DNA from: Clostridiales bacterium
Lineage (GTDB): Bacteria; Bacillota; Clostridia; Oscillospirales; Oscillospiraceae
Reading direction: 5' to 3'
Assembly: GCA_021205375.1 (NCBI GenBank)
Contig: JAJPXR010000001.1
Location: forward strand, 1 to 9,453
Length of the DNA stretch: 9,453 nucleotides
The position numbers and the translations under genes were made by a program. Within the stretch, counting starts at the first letter, position 1. Each line of letters opens with the position of its first letter. Positions 1 through 5,830 of the stretch are shown piece by piece. A model generated the notes under the pieces. It saw nothing but the letters and a program-made list of their open reading frames with translations. It searched no databases and had not been told where the DNA came from.

Positions 1-103
1 GCAGTAAACTTGTAAGGTTATCAATGAAATCCGCTTTTAATCAGAGGTTCCTTAAATCAGAAACAGTATACCCAAATTTTAACCGAATTGCAATCTTCTT
101 TTC

Positions 104-132
104 TGGACTTTATCACCGACTTGTGTTATCCT
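104..132 (+). promoter_or_regulatory. Probable sigma-A promoter for the nfeD-SPFH pair
   Basis: A TGGACT -35 (104-109, 4 of 6 consensus bases) is followed after 17 bases by TATCCT (127-132). The bases just before the -10 are TGT, giving an extended -10. The start would fall near 139, leaving a leader of about 65 nt. That leader holds a small GC hairpin, GGGGG (143-147) with CCCCC (154-158), which has no U-tract and so is not a terminator. The first 100 bases hold no recognisable gene. Confidence 0.45.
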
Positions 133-204
133 ATTCCATACAGGGGGAATCCGCCCCCGGTTGCTTTATCACGTTTCATTTCTACGAAAGGAGGGGTTCC
201 CTTC

Positions 205-678
205 ATGCCGCTATTCTCCCTCTCCGCTCCTGTGGTCTGGCTGATTTTGCTGGTGTTCTTCGCTGTGCTGGAGGGCGTCACCGTCAGCCTCAGCTCGGTC
301 TGGTTCGCTCTGGGCGCGCTGGCGGCGCTGGTGGTGTCGCTGTTCATCAGCAACCTGTGGATACAGCTTTTCGTGTTCGCGGTGGTGTCCCTGGTGACGC
401 TGCTGCTGATGCGTCCACTGGCCGCTCATCTGTTCCAGAAGAAGGGCTTCACCCCCACCAACGCCGACCGTATTCTGGGCAAGACCGGCATCGTCACCGA
501 GGCCATCGACAACTATGCCGCCAAAGGCCAGGTCAAGGTGTCCGGTCAGGTCTGGTCCGCCCGGTCCGACGGCGGCGCCCCCATCTCCGTGGGGGTCCAC
601 GTCACCATCCTCCGCATTGAGGGCGTGCGGGTCATCGTCCGCCCGGAGACAGAAACCGCACCTTCCGACGTTCAATAA
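205..678 (+). CDS. NfeD-like membrane protein with C-terminal OB-fold
   Basis: This 157-residue protein fits the short NfeD family, membrane proteins that work with SPFH/stomatin proteins and are thought to help organise membrane microdomains or protein quality control. Three hydrophobic segments lie at about residues 8-27, 30-48 and 52-70. A soluble beta-rich module follows at about 90-147. It opens with LGKTGIV and contains VKVSGQVWSA, the typical NfeD OB-fold signature with a G-x-x-W core. There is no N-terminal ClpP-like serine protease domain, so this is the short form. The start at 205 is chosen because GAAAGGAGGGG (186-196) lies just upstream and the membrane helix begins at once; an in-frame start at 88 would add a non-membrane leader. 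The SPFH gene begins 31 bases after the stop, which supports the assignment strongly. The exact role in this organism is inferred. Confidence 0.88.
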   Translation: MPLFSLSAPVVWLILLVFFAVLEGVTVSLSSVWFALGALAALVVSLFISNLWIQLFVFAVVSLVTLLLMRPLAAHLFQKKGFTPTNADRILGKTGIVTEAIDNYAAKGQVKVSGQVWSARSDGGAPISVGVHVTILRIEGVRVIVRPETETAPSDVQ

Positions 679-709
679 CCCTTTTCCCACATCAGAAAGG
701 AGCTTTGCA

Positions 710-1609
710 ATGTTCTTTTTCATTCTTGTCGTCATCCTGATCCTGCTGGGCATCCTGGTGGCCAGGAACCTGGTCATTGTTCGCCAGGCCGAAGCCCGCG
801 TGGTGGAGCGGCTGGGTGCGTTCTACGCCGTCTGGGGCGTGGGCATCCACGTCAAGATCCCCTTCCTGGAGCGGGTCAGCAAGCCCATCTCCCTGAAGGA
901 GGAAGTGGCCGACTTCAAACCCCAGCCCGTCATCACCAAGGACAACGTCACCATCGAAGTGGACTCCGTCCTCTTCTACCAAATCACCGACCCCAAGCTC
1001 TACACCTACGGCGTGGCGGAACCCATGCGGGCCATTGACAACCTGTCCGCCACCACCCTGCGGAACATCATCGGCGACCTGGAACTGGACCAGTCTCTGA
1101 CCAGCCGCGACCTCATCAACACCAAAATGCGTGCCATCCTGGACGAGGCCACCGACCCCTGGGGCATCAAGGTCAACCGGGTGGAGATCAAGAACATCAC
1201 CCCGCCCCAGGGCATCCGGGACTCGATGGAGCGCCAGATGAAGGCGGAGCGTGAGCGCCGTGAAGCCATCCTCCGGGCCGAAGGCCAGAAGGAAAGCCAG
1301 ATCCGCGAGGCCGAAGGCGAAAAGCGCGCCCAGGTCCTCCGGGCGGAGGCCGCGAAGGAGGCCCGGCTGCTGGAAGCCCAGGCCCAGGCCGAGGCCATCC
1401 TCAAGGTGCAGACCGCCCAGGCCGAGGCCCTGCGTATGCTGAATGAGGCTTCTCCCAGCGAGCAGGTCATCAAGCTCAAGTCGCTGGAAGCGTTCCAGGC
1501 CGCCGCCGACGGCAAGGCCACCAAGATCATCATTCCCTCCGAAATCCAGGGGCTGGCGGGACTGGCCGCCGGATTGAAGGGCGTAGTGGAAGAGGACCCC
1601 AAGGCGTAA
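710..1609 (+). CDS. SPFH/band-7 membrane protein (stomatin/QmcA type)
   Basis: The 299-residue product is a classic prokaryotic stomatin, an inner-membrane scaffold that oligomerises and often partners with NfeD. An N-terminal membrane anchor spans about residues 2-18. The SPFH domain covers about 20-175, with VERLGAFYAVWGVGIHVKIP, a VDSVLFYQITDP strand and the NLSATTLRNIIGDLELDQ segment. A long charged Ala/Glu/Arg coiled coil runs from about 175 to 245, and a short hydrophobic Gly/Ala tail (IQGLAGLAAGLKG) ends the protein. The start at 710 has AAAGGAG (696-702) seven bases upstream; the longer in-frame ORF from 515 overlaps nfeD and has no membrane start. It is probably cotranscribed with the NfeD-like gene, and the strong terminator at 1623-1654 closes the unit. 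The length matches the family. A general SPFH call is safe; assignment to a named subfamily is less so. Confidence 0.93.
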   Translation: MFFFILVVILILLGILVARNLVIVRQAEARVVERLGAFYAVWGVGIHVKIPFLERVSKPISLKEEVADFKPQPVITKDNVTIEVDSVLFYQITDPKLYTYGVAEPMRAIDNLSATTLRNIIGDLELDQSLTSRDLINTKMRAILDEATDPWGIKVNRVEIKNITPPQGIRDSMERQMKAERERREAILRAEGQKESQIREAEGEKRAQVLRAEAAKEARLLEAQAQAEAILKVQTAQAEALRMLNEASPSEQVIKLKSLEAFQAAADGKATKIIIPSEIQGLAGLAAGLKGVVEEDPKA

Positions 1610-1622
1610 CAAAACCATCTCA

Positions 1623-1654
1623 ACACCCCTCCCAACACCGGGAGGGGTGTTTTT
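1623..1654 (+). terminator. Rho-independent terminator after the SPFH gene
   Basis: A perfect 11-bp stem, ACACCCCTCCC (1623-1633) with GGGAGGGGTGT (1640-1650), has a 6-nt loop and runs into TTTTT. It lies 13 bases after the SPFH stop and about 25 bases before the rpsF promoter, so it separates the two transcription units. Confidence 0.93.
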
Positions 1655-1678
1655 CTCTGTAAAAAAGTCAAAAATTTG

Positions 1679-1707
1679 TTGACAAAAACAAAAAAGCCAT
1701 ATATAAT
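1679..1707 (+). promoter_or_regulatory. Consensus sigma-A promoter for rpsF-ssb-rpsR
   Basis: A perfect TTGACA (1679-1684) and a perfect TATAAT (1702-1707) are separated by exactly 17 bases, within an A-rich stretch upstream. The predicted transcription start is near 1714. This is the best promoter in the window, as expected for a ribosomal protein operon. Confidence 0.93.
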
Positions 1708-1713
1708 GGAAAA

Positions 1714-1795
1714 GCTGCAATTCAAGAACAATGCAGCGGAATCCTTGCCTTTGCAAGAGGCAGAGGCCATATGTCCATAAGGAGGTGCAAATCAC
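1714..1795 (+). promoter_or_regulatory. Structured 5' leader of the rpsF operon
   Basis: The leader of about 80 nt folds into two local hairpins. The first is GCTGCA (1714-1719) with TGCAGC (1732-1737), placed at the very 5' end of the predicted transcript. The second pairs CCTTGCC (1743-1749) with GGCA (1759-1762) and AGG (1764-1766), leaving a bulged G at 1763. The ribosome site AAGGAGGTG lies just before the start codon at 1796. Leaders of rpsF in many bacteria bind an S6:S18 complex for feedback control. Whether this one carries that motif could not be settled by eye. Confidence 0.4.
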
Positions 1796-2092
1796 ATGGC
1801 TAAGGTTACTGGCAATTACGAAACCATTTTCATCGCGGATACTTCCCTGGGGGATGACGGCATCGCCGCCCTGGTGGAGAAGTTCAAGGGTCTGGTGGAG
1901 CAGAACGGTACCCTGGGCGAAGTGGTTGAGTGGGGCAAGCGTCGGCTGGCCTATCCCATCAACCACAAGGTCGAGGGCTACTACACTCTGATGACCTTCA
2001 CTTCCGCCCCCGATTTCCCCGCTGAGCTGACCCGGAACTACAACATCACCGATGGCGTGATCCGTTCCATCGTGGTCGAGCAGGCGGAGTAA
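1796..2092 (+). CDS. rpsF: 30S ribosomal protein S6
   Basis: This 98-residue protein is ribosomal protein S6, which binds S18 and the central domain of 16S rRNA in the small subunit platform. The family hallmark EWGKRRLAYPI lies at about residues 45-55, followed by the GYYTLMTF strand. The N-terminal NYETIFI strand and the end ITDGVIRSIVVEQAE also fit. The length is normal for S6. A strong AAGGAGGTG site precedes the start. It is the first gene of the rpsF-ssb-rpsR unit; the ssb start follows the stop by 14 bases. Having S6 and its binding partner S18 in one operon flanking ssb is the conserved bacterial arrangement, which makes the call very safe. Confidence 0.97.
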   Translation: MAKVTGNYETIFIADTSLGDDGIAALVEKFKGLVEQNGTLGEVVEWGKRRLAYPINHKVEGYYTLMTFTSAPDFPAELTRNYNITDGVIRSIVVEQAE

Positions 2093-2106
2093 GGGAGCAG
2101 AGCATC

Positions 2107-2604
2107 ATGTTAAATCGAGTGGTTTTACAGGGCCGCCTGGTGGCGGACCCGGAGCTGCGCCATACCCAGAGCGGCACAGCGGTGGCTTCTTTCCGCATCG
2201 CCTGCAACCGGGATTACCGGAGCAAGGACCCCAATGCCCAGAACGCGGACTTCATCAACATCGTCGCCTGGCGGCAGACCGCTGAGTTCATCAGCCGGTA
2301 CTTCACCAAGGGCAGCATGATTTTGGTGGATGGCCGCCTCCAGGTGCGGGAGTACACCGACAACACCGGCAATCGCCGCTATTCCACCGAGGTTGTGGCG
2401 GAAAACGTCAATTTCGCCGGTTCCCGGCAGGAGACCGGCGGCTATGGCCAGCAAAACAACAACTACAACGCCGGCGGGTATGCTTCCCAGCAGCCGGCCC
2501 AGTCCACCTATTCCGCCCCTTCCGCCTATACGCCCAGCAATGCGGCGCCCGTGGCCAATGAGTTCGCGGAACTGAACGATGATGACGGCGAACTGCCGTT
2601 CTAA
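2107..2604 (+). CDS. ssb: Single-stranded DNA-binding protein
   Basis: The 165-residue product coats single-stranded DNA in replication, recombination and repair. The N-terminal OB-fold spans about residues 1-106, opening with MLNRVVLQGRLVADPELR and containing FINIVAWRQTAEFI, KGSMILVDGRLQVREY and the closing STEVVAENVNF strand. A flexible linker rich in Gly, Gln, Asn, Tyr and Ser follows (about 107-150). The acidic C-terminal tip ends in DDDGELPF, close to the usual DDDIPF tail that recruits partner proteins; here an extra Gly-Glu sits inside the tip. Its Shine-Dalgarno AAGGGAG overlaps the end of rpsF, so translation may be coupled. The position between S6 and S18 genes is standard in Bacillota. 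Confidence 0.97.
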   Translation: MLNRVVLQGRLVADPELRHTQSGTAVASFRIACNRDYRSKDPNAQNADFINIVAWRQTAEFISRYFTKGSMILVDGRLQVREYTDNTGNRRYSTEVVAENVNFAGSRQETGGYGQQNNNYNAGGYASQQPAQSTYSAPSAYTPSNAAPVANEFAELNDDDGELPF

Positions 2605-2653
2605 ACGAACCTGATAAAAGGGTCCTATTCCTACGATTGAGGAGGTTTTCGAT

Positions 2654-2890
2654 ATGGCTTACGATAGAGGCAATCGCAGCCGCAAGCGCCGGAAGGTCTG
2701 CAACTTCTGCGTGGACAAGGTCCAGCAGATCGACTACAAGGACGCCGCCAAGCTGCGCCGCTATGTTTCCGAGCGTGGCAAGATCCTGCCCCGCCGCACC
2801 ACTGGCACCTGTGCCATGCACCAGCGTCAACTGACCGTCGCCATCAAGCGCGCCCGTCAAATCGCGCTGCTGCCCTACGTGGCGGACTGA
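2654..2890 (+). CDS. rpsR: 30S ribosomal protein S18, zinc-binding type
   Basis: This 78-residue basic protein is S18, the platform partner of S6. The core AAKLRRYVSERGKILPRRTTG and the C-terminal helix VAIKRARQIALLPYV are diagnostic. It keeps a likely zinc site: Cys16 and Cys19 in CNFC, with Cys53 and His56 in CAMH. Zinc-type and zinc-free versions of S18 are both known, so this genome carries the metal-dependent form at its standard operon site. A GGAGG at 2641-2645 precedes the start by eight bases. The 49-base gap after ssb has no promoter I can see, so it is probably cotranscribed with rpsF and ssb. Confidence 0.97.
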   Translation: MAYDRGNRSRKRRKVCNFCVDKVQQIDYKDAAKLRRYVSERGKILPRRTTGTCAMHQRQLTVAIKRARQIALLPYVAD

Positions 2891-2914
2891 GCAATCAGCG
2901 TAAAAACACAAAAC

Positions 2915-2949
2915 AAAGGCTGCATCGAATTTGGTTCGGTGTAGCCTTT
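2915..2949. terminator. Bidirectional terminator between rpsR and the DUF975 gene
   Basis: A 15-bp stem with two G-U pairs joins 2915-2929 (AAAGGCTGCATCGAA) and 2935-2949 (TTCGGTGTAGCCTTT), with a 5-nt loop. The plus-strand exit is T-rich (CTGTTTTGCTCTTTT). The minus-strand exit is also T-rich because the plus side reads TAAAAACACAAAAC upstream. It lies 24 bases after the rpsR stop and 13 bases beyond the end of the opposing gene, so it can serve both. Confidence 0.85.
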
Positions 2950-2962
2950 CTGTTTTGCTCTT

Positions 2963-3838
2963 TTAATTGTCTGCCTTCACCGGCTTCTCCTCCACTCGCA
3001 GGTCCTGAGGACGGATGGTGTCGTAAAAATGCACCAGGGCGATCTCCTTGTAAGGCAGCACAAAGGCGTAGACCACCGTGTAGCAGAGCAGGCTCAGAAT
3101 CGTCCCCAGCCCGTCGTTGCCAAAGAACACCCAGCCCACATTGTAGCCCACGTTGGTGACCAGCAGCCCCAAGAGGTCCCACCCAATGAAGGAGAACTCC
3201 AGGGTGAACATCTGGACCCGATGGCCCTTGGACATCCGCCAGCCGGCAGATATCGCCTTGAAAATGGACATCTCCGGGTGGTCCAGCAACACATAGGGCA
3301 CCAGCAGGGTGCTGAAATAAATGAAAACGCCGGGGATAATGAAAAGGCCCATGCCCACGCCCACCAGCACGGTGAGCAGCAGGCTCAGCAGAATAATTTT
3401 TCCCGCCATCCACAGCGTGTCAAACAGGGAACCGGCGCCCAACCGTTCCCCTCTGGCGGTGCGCATGGCGTAGAAGCTGAACCCATACCCCATCACCACG
3501 GTGTAGAGGTAGAGCAACAGGAACACAAACAGCAAAATCTCCTGCTGTGGCTGGGCCAGCAATTGACGGGCGTAGGTCATAGCGGAGCTGAGCGCCACGG
3601 TAACGCTCGCGTCAGAGATGCTGCCCTGAGCGGCGACCTGGTCCAGCAGCGTGTCCATGTTCTCGCTGAGCCGGTCGCTGATGGCGGTCAGCGGGCTGGT
3701 CCAAATCAGATTGACGACCGTAGAGATCCACTCCGTCAGCAGCAGATAGGCAATGCTGACCATCAGGATACCAAAAGACTGATCCAGCACCTGTTTTTTG
3801 GCGCGGGATTTGATCAAAACGCGATCAGGATAATTCAT
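2963..3838 (-). CDS. DUF975 family integral membrane protein
   Basis: The 291-residue product resembles the DUF975 family of multi-pass membrane proteins common in Bacillota, with no established function. Hydrophobic segments lie at about residues 22-46, 100-123, 145-163, 164-186, 214-232 and 244-262. Family-like features include GLFIIPGVFIYFSTLLVPYV, the DHPEMSIFKAISAGWRMSKG segment (the family's conserved S-x-x-M-K/S-G region), EFSFIGWDLLG, and LPYKEIALVHFYD near the end. A polar stretch of about 50 residues (48-98) between the first two helices looks longer than usual for the family. The start at 3838 (MNYPDRV) follows an AGAAGG ribosome site; an upstream in-frame ATG at 3889 would add an Arg/Cys-rich leader coded by a hairpin region and is less likely. 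It stands alone on the minus strand. Confidence 0.8.
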   Translation of the reverse strand: MNYPDRVLIKSRAKKQVLDQSFGILMVSIAYLLLTEWISTVVNLIWTSPLTAISDRLSENMDTLLDQVAAQGSISDASVTVALSSAMTYARQLLAQPQQEILLFVFLLLYLYTVVMGYGFSFYAMRTARGERLGAGSLFDTLWMAGKIILLSLLLTVLVGVGMGLFIIPGVFIYFSTLLVPYVLLDHPEMSIFKAISAGWRMSKGHRVQMFTLEFSFIGWDLLGLLVTNVGYNVGWVFFGNDGLGTILSLLCYTVVYAFVLPYKEIALVHFYDTIRPQDLRVEEKPVKADN

Positions 3839-3908
3839 AACAGGATACCTTCTTATACACAGACGGCGGCAGGACCGCCGGGAATGCAAATCACATTTTG
3901 CGCAACAC

Positions 3909-3914
3909 AGTATA
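3909..3914 (-). promoter_or_regulatory. Possible extended -10 promoter for the DUF975 gene
   Basis: On the minus strand TGTTATACT gives an extended -10 (TATACT at 3909-3914). No good -35 is present at 16-18 bases. The leader of about 65 nt would contain the hairpin CGGCGG (3864-3869) with CCGCCG (3875-3880), located before the ribosome site. Confidence 0.35.
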
Positions 3915-4007
3915 ACACAACGGGCGGAACAAAGAAAGAGGATTTCTCAAAAAACAGTGAAAAAAGGCAAAAAATGTGGAAAATTCATTCGTTTCAAGAA
4001 GCGATTC

Positions 4008-4138
4008 AAAAACCGCCGCGGGAAACGCTTCCGGCGGCGGCCTTTGAAAAGAGAAAAGAGAGAAAAGAAAGGAGGTTGATGAAAGAAAGAAAAGGAGAGA
4101 AATCTATGTAAAGCAGGGGAGCCTTGCCCTGCTCGCTC
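4008..4138 (-). ncRNA. Candidate pyrimidine-rich small RNA (hypothetical)
   Basis: Read on the minus strand, a TATACT -10 (4145-4150) is followed by a hairpin, AGCAGGG with CCCTGCT (4112-4118 and 4127-4133). Then comes a long C/U-rich, apparently unpaired stretch (about 4105-4049) containing CAACCTCCTTTC, and finally a GC-rich hairpin (4013-4040) ending in TTTTT. The CCTCC core at 4071-4075 is complementary to Shine-Dalgarno sequences. This is the layout of C-rich regulatory RNAs in Bacillota, which block ribosome binding on target mRNAs. A -35 element is not evident, so the RNA could instead be processed from read-through of the carboxypeptidase gene, or not exist. No known RNA family was recognised. 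Confidence 0.25.
4013..4040 (-). terminator. Hairpin terminator on the minus strand
   Basis: Arms 4013-4024 and 4029-4040 pair with a single G-G mismatch around a 4-nt loop. On the minus strand the stem is followed directly by five T (plus-strand A at 4008-4012). An outer TTCAAA (4005-4010) and TTTGAA (4043-4048) extend the symmetry. On the plus strand the exit is not T-rich, so it acts on minus-strand transcripts coming from the carboxypeptidase side. Confidence 0.7.
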
Positions 4139-4223
4139 CCTGCGAGTATAGAATAACAGAAGGCAGGGGAGAGATGGTAGATAAATCAAGAACAAATTTT
4201 GAAGGATTTGTAACAGATATACC

Positions 4224-4249
4224 GCCGCGCCGGAAAATTCCGGCGCGGC
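4224..4249 (-). terminator. GC-rich hairpin just after the carboxypeptidase gene
   Basis: A perfect 10-bp stem, GCCGCGCCGG (4224-4233) with CCGGCGCGGC (4240-4249), begins 9 bases past the stop codon at 4259. The minus-strand exit reads GGTATATCTGTT, only loosely T-rich, so termination may be incomplete. It may instead protect the 3' end of the mRNA. Confidence 0.5.
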
Positions 4250-4258
4250 ACAGTTGTG

Positions 4259-5407
4259 TCATCCCGTCTGCATGGTCATCTTTTCCAAGATGCGGGCGAA
4301 GATGCCGCCGTAGGTCAGCCGGGCCACGTCCTCCCCGGCCACCAGGTCCACCGTCTGGCAGCTCTCGCCGTCCACAGTGATGGTCAGGGTCCCCAGCTTG
4401 TCCCCGGCAGAGAGGGGCGCGACGACGCTCTCCACCATCTCCAGCTCGACCCCTATCTTGTCCCCGTCGCCCTTGGCCACGAGGATTTTACAACTGCCGT
4501 CCAGCCGGGTGGAGACAGTCTCCTGCTCTCCCAGGGAGATGGCCACCTGGGGCAGTTGTCCCTCCGGCGTCACATCCACCAGGGTATAGCCCCCAAAGCC
4601 ATAGTTCAGCAGCGCCTTGGCGCTGGCGAAGCGCAGGGCGGAGGTCTCGCTGCCCAGCACCACGGCGATCAGCTCCATGCCGTCCCGCTGGGCAGACGCG
4701 GAGATACAGTACCCCGCGCTGTTGGTGGAGCCGGTTTTCAGGCCAGTGGCCCCCTCGTAGTAGTAGATCAGCTTGTTTGTGTTAGCCAGTTCAAATTCAC
4801 CGTCCCGGATGGAATCCATCCAGATGCCCACATAGCTGCGGATGAGGTCGTGGCTCAGCAGCTCACGGCTCATCAGGGCGATGTCGTAGGCGGAGGTCAC
4901 ATGGCCCTCCGCAGGCAGGCCGTTGCAGTTGCAGAAATGGGTGTCCTCCATGCCCAGCTCCGCCGCCCGCTGGTTCATCCGGTCCACAAAGGCGCTCTCC
5001 GACCCGGCCAGATGCTCCGCCAGGGCCACGGCAGCGTCGTTGCCGGAGGCCACCGCCACCGCCTTGAGCATGTCCCGGACGGTCATCTGCTCGCCCTCTT
5101 TCAGGTAGACCTGGCTGCCGCCCATCCCGGCGGCGTACTCCGAGGTGGTCACCAGCTCCTCTTCCCGGAGCGTGCCGCTCTCCAGCGCCTCCGTCACCAG
5201 CAGCATGGTCATGACCTTCGTCACCGATGCCGGCTCCAACTGCTCGTGCTCGTTTTCGGCATAGAGGATCGCGCCGGTCTCCCGCTCCATCAGCAGCGAC
5301 GCCTTGGCGGAGACCTCCACCGGCTCGGCGGCGTTCTCCGCCTGCGCCGCAGGACAGGCCGCCCACAAAATCAGCGCTGCCAGCAGCGCGGATGCTTTTC
5401 GTTTCAT
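4259..5407 (-). CDS. D-alanyl-D-alanine carboxypeptidase (DacF/PBP5 type, S11)
   Basis: The 382-residue product is a serine D,D-carboxypeptidase that trims the terminal D-Ala from peptidoglycan stem peptides outside the membrane. A signal peptide occupies residues 1-23 (basic MKRK, hydrophobic core, cleavage after AQA). All three penicillin-binding motifs are present: S61-x-x-K64 in ASVTK, S121-G-N in ASGND, and K224-T-G in LKTGS. The S11 domain spans about 33-270; a beta-rich PBP5 C-terminal domain follows (about 278-362); and the last 20 residues (VARLTYGGIFARILEKM) form a likely amphipathic membrane anchor. Length matches the family. The start at 5407 is set by the signal peptide and the GGGAGGG site at 5416-5422. 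The frame stays open upstream to 5827, but that extension has no coding character. The named paralogue (dacF, dacA or dacB) is not certain. Confidence 0.95.
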   Translation of the reverse strand: MKRKASALLAALILWAACPAAQAENAAEPVEVSAKASLLMERETGAILYAENEHEQLEPASVTKVMTMLLVTEALESGTLREEELVTTSEYAAGMGGSQVYLKEGEQMTVRDMLKAVAVASGNDAAVALAEHLAGSESAFVDRMNQRAAELGMEDTHFCNCNGLPAEGHVTSAYDIALMSRELLSHDLIRSYVGIWMDSIRDGEFELANTNKLIYYYEGATGLKTGSTNSAGYCISASAQRDGMELIAVVLGSETSALRFASAKALLNYGFGGYTLVDVTPEGQLPQVAISLGEQETVSTRLDGSCKILVAKGDGDKIGVELEMVESVVAPLSAGDKLGTLTITVDGESCQTVDLVAGEDVARLTYGGIFARILEKMTMQTG

Positions 5408-5645
5408 CCTGTGTTCCCTCCCTTTTACCATCAGTCTGTGGAAAGCCGTGAAAATAATACGAGGAAAATTTTCTCTTTTTGTCCCTCCGGCGTGTATTTT
5501 TTGCCCTCTAACGGCCCAGGTGTGGATTTTTCCCTTTAAAAAAAGATTTGCACCTTTTACACAGGGTTTTGCACAAGTCCGCCTGTGCAATGCCGGAGGG
5601 AAAAAGCGTTTTTCCTTCTCTTTGCCCTTTCTTTGCCCACTTTTA

Positions 5646-5699
5646 GCCAAAAACCAACTTGGTTCGAGTGAAAACAAACCCTTTTCCACGGTTTTTGGC
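5646..5699. repeat. Perfect inverted repeat and nested dyad, possible operator
   Basis: GCCAAAAACC (5646-5655) and GGTTTTTGGC (5690-5699) are exact inverse complements 34 bases apart. Overlapping the left arm is a compact dyad, AACCAA-C-TTGGTT (5652-5664). Neither is followed by a T-tract, so a terminator is unlikely. The place, between two divergent promoters, would suit a regulator site, but no regulator is visible nearby. Confidence 0.4.
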
Positions 5700-5773
5700 G
5701 TGTCCCGGAAGGGGCGTCTGTCCAGCGGCGCAAAAAGTTCCCGGCGAATTTTTCCCTGTTTCCCCGTTGTCAC

Positions 5774-5802
5774 TTGACGAAAGCCGCTCCATCCGATATG
5801 AT
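5774..5802 (+). promoter_or_regulatory. Sigma-A promoter for the TtcA-like gene
   Basis: TTGACG (5774-5779) and TATGAT (5797-5802) are spaced by 17 bases, each one base off consensus. The predicted start near 5809 leaves a leader of about 22 nt. Because the -10 covers the in-frame ATGs at 5798 and 5801, this also shows that the protein starts at 5831. Confidence 0.85.
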
Positions 5803-5830
5803 GGAGCAGAAACAACAGGAGGCGCATCCC

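Larger units (their letters stand above)
3839..4258. other. Structured intergenic region without a convincing protein gene
   Basis: This 420-base gap between two minus-strand genes holds the DUF975 leader and promoter, a T-rich minus-strand stretch (about 3918-3990), a large inverted repeat at 4005-4048, a strongly purine-rich plus strand (about 4045-4105), overlapping small hairpins at 4112-4146, a 9-base direct repeat GCAGGGGAG (4113-4121 and 4163-4171), and a GC-rich hairpin just after the carboxypeptidase stop. Base composition differs from the flanking genes. No open frame here looks like a real protein. Confidence 0.6.
5408..5830. other. Divergent intergenic region between carboxypeptidase and TtcA-like genes
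   Basis: This 423-base gap separates two divergent genes. It holds the ribosome site and leader of the carboxypeptidase gene with a weak TATTAT -10 candidate (5454-5459, minus strand, no clear -35), repeated TTGCAC/GTGCAA words (5548-5553, 5569-5574, 5585-5590), a perfect 10-bp inverted repeat (5646-5655 and 5690-5699), a 13-base dyad (5652-5664), and the TtcA-like promoter at its right end. Open frames crossing it on either strand are low-complexity and lack start signals. Confidence 0.6.

Noticed and set aside
692..1966. Long minus-strand ORF (424 codons) opposite the SPFH gene
   Set aside because: It spans a terminator, a consensus promoter and the start of rpsF on the other strand and has antisense-type composition.
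4113..4171. Direct repeat GCAGGGGAG as a target-site duplication of a mobile element
   Set aside because: Only about 40 bases lie between the copies, with no transposase or terminal inverted repeats. It is more likely part of local hairpins or chance.
3947..4195. Minus-strand ORF of about 82 residues across the structured gap
   Set aside because: It is Phe/Leu/Arg low-complexity read from a pyrimidine-rich stretch, runs straight through the terminator hairpin at 4013-4040 and has no ribosome site.
4174..4380. Plus-strand ORF beginning MVDKSRTNFEGFVTD
   Set aside because: The first 15 codons look plausible, but the frame then crosses the GC hairpin and continues as antisense of the carboxypeptidase gene. 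At most it is a decayed remnant.
4256..5539. Long plus-strand ORF (427 codons) opposite the carboxypeptidase gene
   Set aside because: His/Gln/Gly/Arg-rich composition typical of antisense frames in GC-rich DNA; the minus strand encodes a complete enzyme with all motifs.
5408..5827. N-terminal extension of the carboxypeptidase by 140 codons
   Set aside because: The frame is open by chance. A proper signal peptide and ribosome site mark 5407 as the start.
5774..5830. Upstream TTG/ATG starts for the TtcA-like protein
   Set aside because: These codons lie within the promoter -35 and -10 elements; the start at 5831 has an ideal ribosome site.
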